Shown: piece by piece, positions 16,003-23,919 of the stretch
Layout of the letters: each line of letters begins with the position of its first letter
How positions within the stretch are numbered: position 1 is the stretch's first letter
DNA from: Prevotella sp.
Lineage (GTDB): Bacteria > Bacteroidota > Bacteroidia > Bacteroidales > Bacteroidaceae
Length of the DNA stretch: 64,000 bases
Assembly (NCBI GenBank): GCA_021636625.1
Contig: JAJWLX010000010.1
Coordinates: forward strand, 1-64,000
Direction: 5' to 3'
Made by a program: the position numbers and the translations under genes
The notes under the pieces: generated by a model
The model's database searches: none
What the model saw: the letters and a program-made list of their open reading frames with translations, nothing else
Told to the model about the DNA's origin: nothing

Positions 16003-17430
16003 ATGAAGACATTACCAGAAGATTTCATCCAATATACTCAAGAGTTGATGGGCGATGAACTGTTCCAGCAACTGAAACAGGGCATCACCGAGGGAGAAGC
16101 ACCTACCAGTATCCGCCTCAATCCTTTCAAATGCAAGGAGGGAGAAGATGCTGCGGGCGAACCGATTCCATGGTGCCCTTCCACCGGCCGCTATCTCTCC
16201 ACCCGTCCTAACTTCACCTTCGACCCATGGCTCCATGCCGGAAAGTATTACGTGCAGGAGGCTTCTTCCATGTTCGTGGACCTGGTGATCCGACAACTCG
16301 TTCACGAACCCGTGATGATGCTCGATCTCTGTGCGGCTCCAGGTGGAAAATCTACCGCCGTCCGTGCTGCCCTGCCGGAAGGTAGCCTTCTTTTCAGCAA
16401 CGAACCGATGCGCACCCGATCGCAGATTCTTGCAGAGAATATCCAGAAGTTCGGTCATCCCGATATGATCGTCACCAACAACTATCCACGCGACTACAAG
16501 AAGTCGAAACTTCAGTTTGATGTCATCCTCACTGATGTTCCCTGCTCCGGCGAAGGTATGTTCCGCAAGGATGATGGCGCCATCAGCGAATGGAGCCTGC
16601 AGAATGTGGACAACTGCTGGCATCTGCAGCGCGAAATCGTAAGCGACATCTGGAACTGCCTGAAACCAGGCGGTCTCCTCATCTACTCTACCTGCACCTT
16701 CAATGCCCACGAAGACGAAGAGAATATCGCCTGGATCTGTGAGGAGCTGGGGGCTGATGCTATCGCACTCAACGATATCGATGAAGCATGGAATATCACG
16801 GGCAATCTCATAGGCACAGACATCCCTGTCTATCGTTTCCTCCCGGGCAAGACACGCGGAGAAGGCATCTTCCTCGCTGTACTCAGAAAAGAGGGAGAGG
16901 CGGAAATGGAGAAGGATGATAAAAAGAAGAAAAAAGACAAGAACAAGGATAAAGGAAAGAACAGAGGAAACAAGGGAAAGAGTCTGCAGGTTCCAACAGA
17001 CTGGCTGAAGTCTTCCGACTATGAAACGATAGCCGAAGACGATAACTTCTATGCCATCCCAAGCCGATGGAAAGGCATCTACGAGGATGCTGCCAGAAAC
17101 CTGAAGGTGATACATGCCGGCATCAAACTGGGAACAAGCAAGGGCAAAGACATCATTCCCGACCAGAGTCTGGCACTCTCCACCGAACTCAACACTGAGG
17201 TCTTCCCACAGGTAGAACTCTCCTACGAGAATGCTATCCGCTACCTGCGCAAAGAGGCTGTGAATCTTCCTGCAGACACCCCAAAAGGCTACGTGCTCGT
17301 TACCTATCAGCAGATGCCTCTGGGCTGGGAAAAGAACATCGGCAACCGTGCCAACAACCTCTATCCACAAGAGTGGAAAATCAAGAGCAGCCACGTGCCG
17401 GAAGAGCCCTGTGTTATCAGCAAGAAATAA
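16003..17430 (+). CDS. RsmF/RsmB-family 16S rRNA cytosine-C5 methyltransferase
   Basis: 475 residues. SAM-dependent NOP2/Sun (NSUN) fold: MMLDLCAAPGGKS is motif I, LTDVPCSGEGMFRK carries the motif IV Pro-Cys, and LIYSTCTFNAHEDEEN the catalytic motif VI Cys. The last 150 residues match the RsmF C-terminal domain with a PUA-like end (KGYVLVTYQQMPLGWEK). A Lys-rich insert at about residues 305-326 links the two domains. Likely methylates 16S rRNA like RsmF, though the target base is not provable here. folA follows 49 bases later and may be co-transcribed. Confidence 0.9.
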   Translation: MKTLPEDFIQYTQELMGDELFQQLKQGITEGEAPTSIRLNPFKCKEGEDAAGEPIPWCPSTGRYLSTRPNFTFDPWLHAGKYYVQEASSMFVDLVIRQLVHEPVMMLDLCAAPGGKSTAVRAALPEGSLLFSNEPMRTRSQILAENIQKFGHPDMIVTNNYPRDYKKSKLQFDVILTDVPCSGEGMFRKDDGAISEWSLQNVDNCWHLQREIVSDIWNCLKPGGLLIYSTCTFNAHEDEENIAWICEELGADAIALNDIDEAWNITGNLIGTDIPVYRFLPGKTRGEGIFLAVLRKEGEAEMEKDDKKKKKDKNKDKGKNRGNKGKSLQVPTDWLKSSDYETIAEDDNFYAIPSRWKGIYEDAARNLKVIHAGIKLGTSKGKDIIPDQSLALSTELNTEVFPQVELSYENAIRYLRKEAVNLPADTPKGYVLVTYQQMPLGWEKNIGNRANNLYPQEWKIKSSHVPEEPCVISKK

Positions 17431-17479
17431 ATATCAAGAAACAAGATAAGAATTCATCAAGAAGAATCAATCATCAGGA

Positions 17480-18007
17480 ATGAATATACTCAGCATCATC
17501 GCTTGCATCTCTAAAGACAATAGAGCCATCGGCTACCAGAACCGATTGCTCTATCATTTACCATCAGATATGGTCCGCTTCCGTGAACTTACCACGGGGC
17601 ATACCATCGTGATGGGCAGAAAGACATTTGATTCTCTCCCTAACGGTGCTCTTCCACATCGCCGCAACATCGTTGTCTCTAAAAGTCTGAAAGAGATAGA
17701 TGGGGGCGAAGTATATCCTACCCTGGAAGAAGCACTCAGGGCTGCGCAAGGCGACATCTTGTCTGCCCTCAAGGAAGATACAGGAATAGCCAGCCCGGAA
17801 GAAATCTTCATCATTGGCGGAGAAAGCATCTATCGCCAGGCTCTTCCTGCAGCCCGGAAACTCTATCTCACCATCGTAGATAAGGAGCCGGAACAGGCAG
17901 ATACCTTCTTCCCTGCCATCAACTATTCTGCCTGGGAAATGACGGAAAAAGAAATGAGGAATGAAAACGGATTGTCGTTCTCATTCCTCACCTATATCAG
18001 AAAATAA
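17480..18007 (+). CDS. folA: Dihydrofolate reductase
   Basis: 175 residues. Reduces dihydrofolate to tetrahydrofolate with NADPH. Conserved features: NILSIIACISKDNRAIGYQNRL at the N-terminus (nucleotide and substrate pocket), LPSDMVRFRELTTGHTIVMGRKTFDSLP, and IFIIGGESIYRQALPAARKLYLTIVD with the GG pair of the NADPH site. Normal length. Shares the strand and close spacing with the methyltransferase gene upstream. Confidence 0.97.
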   Translation: MNILSIIACISKDNRAIGYQNRLLYHLPSDMVRFRELTTGHTIVMGRKTFDSLPNGALPHRRNIVVSKSLKEIDGGEVYPTLEEALRAAQGDILSALKEDTGIASPEEIFIIGGESIYRQALPAARKLYLTIVDKEPEQADTFFPAINYSAWEMTEKEMRNENGLSFSFLTYIRK

Positions 18008-18034
18008 ATTCGACCAGTACGGTTGAATAAATTC

Positions 18035-18538
18035 CTATTCTTCTATTGTCTCATCATCCTCATCAGATACCTGCTGAATATCCTTCAGAGAAAGCTGACG
18101 GTCGATGGCCGCATTGAAGGAGATGATGGTCTCGCTTCTGGAAAGACCCAATGGCTGCAACTTATCGTGGATAATCTCCAGGAGATGGTGGTTGTTGACT
18201 GCATAAATCTTGATGAACATATCAAAACCGCCCGTAGTATAATGACACTCTACTACCTCAGGAATCTTCTTGAGTTCTTCTACCACCTGATCAAACTTCT
18301 CAGGTTCCTTGAGGAACAGTCCCATATATGCACAGGTTTCGTAACCAATCTTTTCTGGATCGATAACAAATTGAGAGCCTTTAATAATGCCAAGGTTAGT
18401 GAGTTTAGCTACACGCTGATGAATGGCAGCACCGCTTACATTACAAGCACGTGCTACTTCCAGAAATGGGATTCGGGCATCCTGAGAAATCAGCTTCAGA
18501 ATATGCCTATCTAATGAATCTAATACTTGTTTTGCCAT
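18035..18538 (-). CDS. Lrp/AsnC-family transcriptional regulator
   Basis: 167 residues. N-terminal winged helix-turn-helix (LDSLDRHILKLISQDARIPFLEVARACNVSGAAIHQRVAKLTNLGII) and a C-terminal RAM/AsnC ligand domain (YMGLFLKEPEKFDQVVEELKKIPEVVECHYTTGGFDMFIKIYA). Such proteins sense amino acids and often repress their own genes. The promoter region holds two AT-rich 15-bp repeats 20 bases apart, possible self-binding sites. The C-terminus ends in an acidic tail (DEDDETIEE). Single-gene transcript convergent with folA. Confidence 0.93.
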   Translation of the reverse strand: MAKQVLDSLDRHILKLISQDARIPFLEVARACNVSGAAIHQRVAKLTNLGIIKGSQFVIDPEKIGYETCAYMGLFLKEPEKFDQVVEELKKIPEVVECHYTTGGFDMFIKIYAVNNHHLLEIIHDKLQPLGLSRSETIISFNAAIDRQLSLKDIQQVSDEDDETIEE

Positions 18539-18558
18539 AATTTATTATTATTTGCCTG

Positions 18559-18590
18559 CAAAGGTAGCATTTTTCTAATAAAAAAGCAAC
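18559..18590 (-). promoter_or_regulatory. lrp-like gene promoter with flanking repeats
   Basis: Minus-strand -7 box TACCTTTG (18559-18566) and a GTTG -33 box (18587-18590) 20 bases upstream. TTTTCTAATAAAAAA occurs at 18571-18585, inside the spacer, and again at 18591-18605, just upstream of -33. Confidence 0.65.
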
Positions 18591-18642
18591 TTTTCTAATA
18601 AAAAAAATAATAAATTAATATTATTTTTCCTTTTAGAGCATA

Positions 18643-19107
18643 TTATTTCCTATTTTCTACAGCAGAATAGCTTATTTTCAGTGCTTTTGCCTGGCGCAGT
18701 GCCTGCTTCACATCGGTAATCACTCCCATCCTGGTATCCTGGTCTGCCTTGATGGAAACGGTCATCAGTTTCTGGTCTTCAGGCGACATCCGCTTCTTCT
18801 CGGCAGAGATATAATCCTGCACATCAGAAGCACTGGCAAACTTGTCATTCATCTGTATCTGGGTACCTGAGCCGTATTTGCCCTGCAGATCCTTGGTTGG
18901 CTTTCCTATATAAATATGACTTACAGCCGACTTCTTAGTCAGGCGTGTGAGATTCTTTCCTTCTGGCATACGGCATTCCACCTTTAATGTAACCTGTCGC
19001 ATGTGGGTAACGATCATAAAGAAAAAGAGTACCGAGAAAATCAGATCCGGCAAAGATGACGTATTCAACTCCGGAACCGAATGCGATTTTTTACGAAAAT
19101 TCATCAT
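18643..19107 (-). CDS. exbD: ExbD/TolR biopolymer transport protein (second copy)
   Basis: 154 residues. One transmembrane helix after a short cytosolic N-terminus (NTSSLPDLIFSVLFFFMIVTHMRQ), containing the conserved membrane aspartate used for proton flow, then a periplasmic domain. Last gene of the exbB / membrane protein / exbD / exbD operon; its ATG overlaps the previous stop by four bases. ExbD proteins pair with ExbB and energise TonB. Two different ExbD copies in one operon are common in Bacteroidetes. Confidence 0.92.
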   Translation of the reverse strand: MMNFRKKSHSVPELNTSSLPDLIFSVLFFFMIVTHMRQVTLKVECRMPEGKNLTRLTKKSAVSHIYIGKPTKDLQGKYGSGTQIQMNDKFASASDVQDYISAEKKRMSPEDQKLMTVSIKADQDTRMGVITDVKQALRQAKALKISYSAVENRK

Positions 19108-19703
19108 TTGGCGCCTCCTTTCTCCTGGGTTGACTGGGTTTCCTGTTTCTCTTCCGCATCAGCATCTACACTCTTGTCTTCATGAGTCATTGCATTGGCA
19201 TACGACTCCGTAATGCGCTGAGGACAGAGCTTACGCACCTGCTCCTTCTGATCATTGTTCAAAAGCGCAAAGTCTCTATGATATTTCTTCTGGGCTGCCT
19301 CATTGCGAAGTTGCGCATAGGCTTCCATCAACTCATTCTGCATCTGGAAATAGAGGTTGTAGTTGGCATCACGGTCGCTCTCGATGGAAATCAGATGTTT
19401 CTTACCCAGGCGATGTACCAAGCGGACGGTTTCCTGCTTCAGATCTTCCAGCTTCATCGGCTGGTTGTTCACCAGCAGCGTATCTCCAGCCGTAAGATGA
19501 ATCGCCATCAGACTGTTCTTATCCACCACCGATTCCTGCTGTTCCTTCTTCTGAGGTTCAGGCGAAGGCAGCTGGCGCAACAATCCCTTATCCACATCCA
19601 TGGATGTGGTTACAAGGAAGAATATCAGCAGCATAAACGAGATGTCGGCTGTTGAGGTGGTATTCAATCCCGGGGTTTCGTTACGATTCCTTCTTATCAG
19701 CAT
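19104..19703 (-). CDS. exbD: ExbD/TolR biopolymer transport protein (first copy)
   Basis: 199 residues. N-terminal NTTSTADISFMLLIFFLVTTSMDVDKGL contains the membrane Asp of ExbD and a single TM helix. The periplasmic part is longer than usual, with a predicted helical stretch (YNLYFQMQNELMEAYAQLRNEAAQ) and an acidic/Gln-rich tail ending EKGGAK. Lies between the small membrane protein gene and the second exbD, overlapping the latter. Confidence 0.92.
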   Translation of the reverse strand: MLIRRNRNETPGLNTTSTADISFMLLIFFLVTTSMDVDKGLLRQLPSPEPQKKEQQESVVDKNSLMAIHLTAGDTLLVNNQPMKLEDLKQETVRLVHRLGKKHLISIESDRDANYNLYFQMQNELMEAYAQLRNEAAQKKYHRDFALLNNDQKEQVRKLCPQRITESYANAMTHEDKSVDADAEEKQETQSTQEKGGAK

Positions 19704-19754
19704 TGCTTTATGATATGATACTAACTATTTTTTTTGATTGATAATTACAGGCTG

Positions 19755-20315
19755 TTACTGCTTCTTTCGGATATATCGGGTGGCACCGAAGCAAACGGCT
19801 CCAATACCTGCCAGCAACATCAGCAGCGAGGTGATGACAAACATATCAGAAAGTTTCAGCCACAACCAGTCGGCGTAGTTCTCGCCATTGATGAGCATCG
19901 GATCGGAACCTCCCAAGAGGAAGGTAAGAATCAGAACTGCCAACAAGGTAAGCCAGGTGATACGGAAGATACGACGCACCGGCACACCATTCACCACAGC
20001 CTCCGACCTGCTGCTCCGGTAATCCTTCACCATCGAATAGACCGCCAAGCCTACTCCTCCTATCAGGAAAAGCCACATCAGGAAGATGAGCACATCGGTA
20101 AAAAGAGGGGCATTGAAGTCGGGGTTCTCATCGAAAGGCAAATCATAGCCTATCAGATAGAACAGACCGAAAACCAGCACAGCCAAACCTATCATCAGAC
20201 GGAAAACCTTCTGAGATATCTGTTCAGCAGACTTGTTACTTTGAACTTTGAACTTTGAACTTTGAACTTTCAACATGGAACTTTCAACTTTGAACGTTGT
20301 TTCTTCACTCTTCAC
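19755..20315 (-). CDS. Four-helix membrane protein of the exb operon; N-terminus encoded by a 7-bp repeat array
   Basis: 186 residues if started at the GTG at 20315, which overlaps the exbB stop (GTGA). Residues 8-26 (reading FKVESSMLKVQSSKFKVQS) are encoded by the heptanucleotide array at 20240-20295. An alternative start is the in-array ATG at 20276. After the array come four hydrophobic segments (about residues 38-56, 74-94, 118-135, 157-177). I do not recognise a named family. By position it belongs to an ExbB/ExbD motor operon in which Bacteroidales often carry an uncharacterised membrane protein. The real start could also lie just after the array. Confidence 0.7.
   Translation of the reverse strand: MKSEETTFKVESSMLKVQSSKFKVQSNKSAEQISQKVFRLMIGLAVLVFGLFYLIGYDLPFDENPDFNAPLFTDVLIFLMWLFLIGGVGLAVYSMVKDYRSSRSEAVVNGVPVRRIFRITWLTLLAVLILTFLLGGSDPMLINGENYADWLWLKLSDMFVITSLLMLLAGIGAVCFGATRYIRKKQ
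20240..20295. repeat. Eight-unit heptanucleotide array inside a coding start
   Basis: Eight in-register 7-bp units on the plus strand: TTTGAAC four times, then TTTCAAC, ATGGAAC, TTTCAAC, TTTGAAC. It spans the 5' part of the minus-strand membrane protein gene. Because 7 is not a multiple of 3, loss or gain of one unit shifts the reading frame. Confidence 0.95.
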
Positions 20316-21031
20316 TTATTCTTGGCAATGATATCCATCAATGTAACAGCCGATTCTTCCATCTGACTGGTGAGATGTTCTACCTTGGAAAGGATATAGT
20401 TATAGAACACCATCAGAATCAAGGCAACAATGATACCGAAGATGGTAGTAATCAGCGCCACCTTCATACCCGAAGCCACGATAGTAGGACTGATATCTCC
20501 CGCCTGCTGAATCTGGTCGAAAGCCATCACCATACCGATCACCGTACCCAGGAATCCGAGGGAAGGAGCCATGGCGATGAAGAGCTTGATCCAGGAACAT
20601 CCCTTCTCCAGGTTGGCAGCCTGCACGGTGCCATATCCACTTACCGAGCGCTCGATATCATCGAGATGCTCATCTATATGCACCAATCCCTGATAGCAGA
20701 TAGAAGCTACAGGTCCACGGGTATTGCGGCAAAGTTCCTTGGCACCTTCCACATCTCCAGCCTCTACCTTCTGGTCGATATCCTGCATCAGCTTCTTGGC
20801 ATTGATTTCAGAAAGACTGAGATAGATGATGCGCTCAATACAGAAAGCCAGGCCCACGATGAGAGCGATGGCAACGAGCGACATAAAGCCGGCATTACCC
20901 TCTATGAACTTCGTCTTAAGAGCTTGATGAAATCCGATATTCTCGTCTTGTGCCATAACAGGCAGAGAACACATTACTGTGAAAATGAATATTGCGAAAC
21001 GCGCAATAGCTGTATTTTTCTTCATAATCAT
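20312..21031 (-). CDS. exbB: ExbB/TolQ/MotA-family proton channel protein
   Basis: 239 residues. Signal-like N-terminus (MKKNTAIARFAIFIFTVMCSLPVMAQ), then the MotA/TolQ/ExbB domain with three TM segments; the conserved region LGFLGTVIGMVMAFDQIQ and ISPTIVASGMKVALITTIFGIIVALI is diagnostic. Works with ExbD to energise TonB-dependent uptake. First gene of the operon, downstream of tRNA-Ser on the same strand; whether it has its own promoter is not clear. Confidence 0.95.
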   Translation of the reverse strand: MIMKKNTAIARFAIFIFTVMCSLPVMAQDENIGFHQALKTKFIEGNAGFMSLVAIALIVGLAFCIERIIYLSLSEINAKKLMQDIDQKVEAGDVEGAKELCRNTRGPVASICYQGLVHIDEHLDDIERSVSGYGTVQAANLEKGCSWIKLFIAMAPSLGFLGTVIGMVMAFDQIQQAGDISPTIVASGMKVALITTIFGIIVALILMVFYNYILSKVEHLTSQMEESAVTLMDIIAKNK

Positions 21032-21058
21032 ATATACCTTATTATATATATAAAAAAG

Positions 21059-21146
21059 CGGAAAGAGGGGGATTCGAACCCCCGATTCCCTTTAGGGGAA
21101 TACACGCTTTCCAGGCGTACCTCTTCAGCCACTCGAGCACCTTTCC
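21059..21146 (-). tRNA. tRNA-Ser (anticodon GGA)
   Basis: On the minus strand it reads GGAAAGG...CTTTCC. The acceptor stem pairs GGAAAGG with TCTTTCC (last pair G-T), the anticodon arm is ACGC-CTGGAAA-GCGT, with GGA at positions 34-36. A long variable arm (ATTCCCC...GGGAAT) marks a class II tRNA, and the T arm is GGGGGTTCGAATCCCCC. Discriminator base G, as for serine tRNAs; CCA is not encoded. T6 follows the 3' end. Confidence 0.97.
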
Positions 21147-21158
21147 AGTTTCGAAGTA

Positions 21159-21166
21159 CAAAATTA
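21159..21166 (-). promoter_or_regulatory. -7 box upstream of tRNA-Ser
   Basis: Minus strand TAATTTTG fits TAnnTTTG and lies 13 bases from the tRNA 5' end. No clear -33 box. Confidence 0.5.
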
Positions 21167-21239
21167 TCACTTTTTATTCGAAAATCCACATATTCGTTTG
21201 CTTTTTACATTTCTTTAACTAGAGAATGTATAAAACAAG

Positions 21240-21291
21240 CGCCCTGAAAGGACAAAAGCATCTATTTTAAAGCTTTTGCCCTGTCAGGGCG
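21240..21291. repeat. Large imperfect hairpin, same family as 1643-1721
   Basis: CGCCCTGAAAGGACAAAAGC (21240-21259) pairs with GCTTTTGCCCTGTCAGGGCG (21272-21291), 18 of 20 positions. The left arm repeats the GCCCTGAAAGG(G)CAAAAGC core seen after purT. It lies just downstream of the GH84 gene, so it may end that transcript. Confidence 0.85.
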
Positions 21292-21310
21292 TATGAATAA
21301 AATTCCAATC

Positions 21311-23848
21311 TTATTTTTCAGGAATAATCTCGAAGATTTCGGCTGAACCATCCAGCTGAACCTTCGCTGCCTTCTTCACCAAATCTATCTTGCAGAATGA
21401 CTGGTCGATGTTGGTTGTTGCCAATACCTTGCCCTTGGCATTCAGCTGGCGACAAACCAATGATTTGCCTGGAGCCAACTTCAACAGCAGGGTGTAACCC
21501 TTTACATTCTTTTCTACACCCATAGTAAGGGTGCCCTCGTTAGAGAATGAGGTGCAAGGGTTCTCATCGAAACCATACATCGCTGCCTGCAGATTGCCTG
21601 CCTCAACAGGGAAGTTCAAACGCTCTGGAGTAGTTGGGTTCACCTCGAAAGTACGGACTGCAGCCCAGTTGCGCTTGTCAGACTTCAACTTCTTGATGCG
21701 GATATAACGAGCCTCAACAGGAGAATCGGTCTTCCAGTTGATGATATACTGCTTCTTCAACTCGCCGGTAAGAGCTTTCCACTCCTTCTTGTCAAGAGAA
21801 TACTCCAGTACTGTGTTGTCGAAGTAATCCACATCATCTACAGAGTTACGGCCCTGGAGGATTCTTACCTCAGAAACAGAACGAACACAACCTAAGTCTG
21901 CACCAATCCAGTCGCCAGTGTTCTGACCATTACCTGATGTATAATAGGTGGTAGAATCATTGTCGAACATCGCCTTGCTCTGGGTAGTTCTCAAGGTGGC
22001 ATAAGTACCGATACCCTTATAGAAAGCAGGCACCTTGCCAGTCAACTTCTTGAAGAAACCAGAAGCCATATCATCCATAGACTGCTCATAGAATGGCTGC
22101 AATACCATGGTTCCAGACTTATGCTTCTCGTAAGCAGCCACATCTTCCTTGCTCATACGGTTGTTTACATAGCCATCCCAGAAAGCCTGGTCATTACCAG
22201 CCTTGTACTCCTTGATGAGCTGCATGGTCTTCAAGCCACGGTTACCCAACTTGCCAAACTCAGTCAACCAAGGACGGAGTTCCTTCATCAGCAAGGCATT
22301 CTTGCAGTTTGCCTCCATCTGAGCAGGCGCATTCTTCACCTTTTCAAATTCCTTCTGCAAAGCATTGAACTCAGCATCCGTAAAGTTGTCGATGCGGAAG
22401 CTCTTGGTTTCCCATGATTCGATACGGCGATAACCGGTTTCTGTATCGCATGAGTGCATGGCGAATGTACGATAAGCATCGTGTGCCTCTGGAGTCAGAT
22501 CTACCAGACCACGCTCCCAGTTGTCGAGCGGATTATAGTTGGCGATATTCCATGCATAGTCAGCTACACCGTAGAGAGCCAGCTTGGAAGCCTCACCATG
22601 CTCCATCGGGTTGCTCACGAAACCACAGAGATCCTTGTTGGTCAGGTCGGTCTGCAAACCGTAGGTAGGACCCTGCATGATGATATGGCGTGCATAATCG
22701 GTTACAGGGAAGTTCCACCAGTAGTAAGCAGGGCGCTTGATACGGGAGTTCACCCAATCGAGCGTCTCGCGGGTCAGGTCGCTACATACCACATCACCTG
22801 TCCAGAATACATTGATGGATGGATCGAGGGTATTACCGAAGATAGCCAGAGAACCGGTTGGTTTTGGATTCGCCCAGAGACGGGTATAATCGGTAGGACA
22901 CATCACGAGCGGTGTAACATCACCCTTAGCCTTCACAAACTCCTTAGCCAGGCGGTTCAAGAGTTCAGACTGCTTCACTGGGTTGGCACCCTCGCCGGAA
23001 ATATCATCAAAGAAGATAGCGAAAGAACGTACACCGAGGTCGTACATCAAGTCGAGCTTGTGAACCAGGTTCTGATAGTCTTCCTCGTTCCACTTGATAT
23101 CCTGTCCCGGATGGATAGCCCATACGAAATCTACACGATTGCGACGGCAAGCCTGTACGAGTTCGCTGATGTTCTTAGCCTCTTTCTCAGGATAAGGCAA
23201 GCGCCAGTTAGGGCAGCTGTGATAAGGATCATCCTTTGGACCATAGAGATAGGTGTTCATCTTGTTCTTTCCATAATAATCGATGAGGGAAAGACGCACC
23301 TGATGAGACCAAGGCTCACCATAGAAGCCTTCTACTACACCACGGTTTGGAAGATCAGGGTAGTCGTTGCAAGTGGTATAAGGCATCTGGCCCTTTGCCA
23401 TCTCGCTGTTTACAATCTGGCGCAAGGTCTGCAAGCCATAGAAAGCACCACGCTCATCGTATCCCACAATCTGGATACCTTTGGCATCAGCCTTCAGGCT
23501 GTAAGCTCCAGATACAGGCTTGACTCCTGCTTTAGCAGCAAGCTTCTCACCGAAATCGATGGTCAGGCGAATGCCCTTGGCGTTAGCGGTCAGGAACTTC
23601 ACATCATCAGCAAACTTACCTTTCTTGTCGATTACCTTGACACCCTTCTGCAGGTCGAGTCGGTTAGCAGCATCCACATTCAGGAGATGTGGTGTAGGAC
23701 TCACGATGAGTCCGTGATGATCCAGTTTCTTACCAGGAATCATGTGCACGTCCTGCTTTTCAGAACGCTGGCCGCTCAGGTCTTGTGCCTGAGTGCCCTG
23801 TGCAAATGCTGCCATCAACATAGCAGCCAAAATCACTTTTCTAGTCAT
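21311..23848 (-). CDS. GH84 beta-N-acetylglucosaminidase (O-GlcNAcase/hyaluronidase-like), secreted
   Basis: 845 residues. The signal peptide ends about residue 21 (AFAQGTQAQ). A GH20b-like alpha/beta domain (about 45-160) leads into the GH84 barrel starting RGVVEGFYGEPWS (169-181). The catalytic aspartate pair is D281-D282 in FAIFFDDISGEGAN, as in the Bacteroides GH84 O-GlcNAcase that uses substrate-assisted catalysis. A helical middle region and an F5/8-type (CBM32-like) C-terminal domain (about 640-770) follow. Likely trims N-acetylglucosamine from host glycans such as mucins; exact substrate unknown. Runs on the same strand after tatD with a 71-base gap. Confidence 0.93.
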   Translation of the reverse strand: MTRKVILAAMLMAAFAQGTQAQDLSGQRSEKQDVHMIPGKKLDHHGLIVSPTPHLLNVDAANRLDLQKGVKVIDKKGKFADDVKFLTANAKGIRLTIDFGEKLAAKAGVKPVSGAYSLKADAKGIQIVGYDERGAFYGLQTLRQIVNSEMAKGQMPYTTCNDYPDLPNRGVVEGFYGEPWSHQVRLSLIDYYGKNKMNTYLYGPKDDPYHSCPNWRLPYPEKEAKNISELVQACRRNRVDFVWAIHPGQDIKWNEEDYQNLVHKLDLMYDLGVRSFAIFFDDISGEGANPVKQSELLNRLAKEFVKAKGDVTPLVMCPTDYTRLWANPKPTGSLAIFGNTLDPSINVFWTGDVVCSDLTRETLDWVNSRIKRPAYYWWNFPVTDYARHIIMQGPTYGLQTDLTNKDLCGFVSNPMEHGEASKLALYGVADYAWNIANYNPLDNWERGLVDLTPEAHDAYRTFAMHSCDTETGYRRIESWETKSFRIDNFTDAEFNALQKEFEKVKNAPAQMEANCKNALLMKELRPWLTEFGKLGNRGLKTMQLIKEYKAGNDQAFWDGYVNNRMSKEDVAAYEKHKSGTMVLQPFYEQSMDDMASGFFKKLTGKVPAFYKGIGTYATLRTTQSKAMFDNDSTTYYTSGNGQNTGDWIGADLGCVRSVSEVRILQGRNSVDDVDYFDNTVLEYSLDKKEWKALTGELKKQYIINWKTDSPVEARYIRIKKLKSDKRNWAAVRTFEVNPTTPERLNFPVEAGNLQAAMYGFDENPCTSFSNEGTLTMGVEKNVKGYTLLLKLAPGKSLVCRQLNAKGKVLATTNIDQSFCKIDLVKKAAKVQLDGSAEIFEIIPEK

Positions 23849-23919
23849 AATGAATAGTTTGGTTTTAATATTAAGCTTATAATTTTTATTATTTCATAGG
23901 GGAAAGACGCTTTCCTTAT

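Noticed and set aside
16012..17394. 460-codon minus-strand ORF opposite the RsmF-like methyltransferase gene
   Set aside because: Antisense shadow; the plus strand carries all the methyltransferase motifs.
20240..20295. CRISPR or phage attachment site
   Set aside because: Simple 7-bp tandem repeats without spacers, core duplication or integrase.
22454..23857. 467-codon plus-strand ORF opposite the GH84 gene
   Set aside because: Antisense of a clearly conserved hydrolase, no recognisable protein features.
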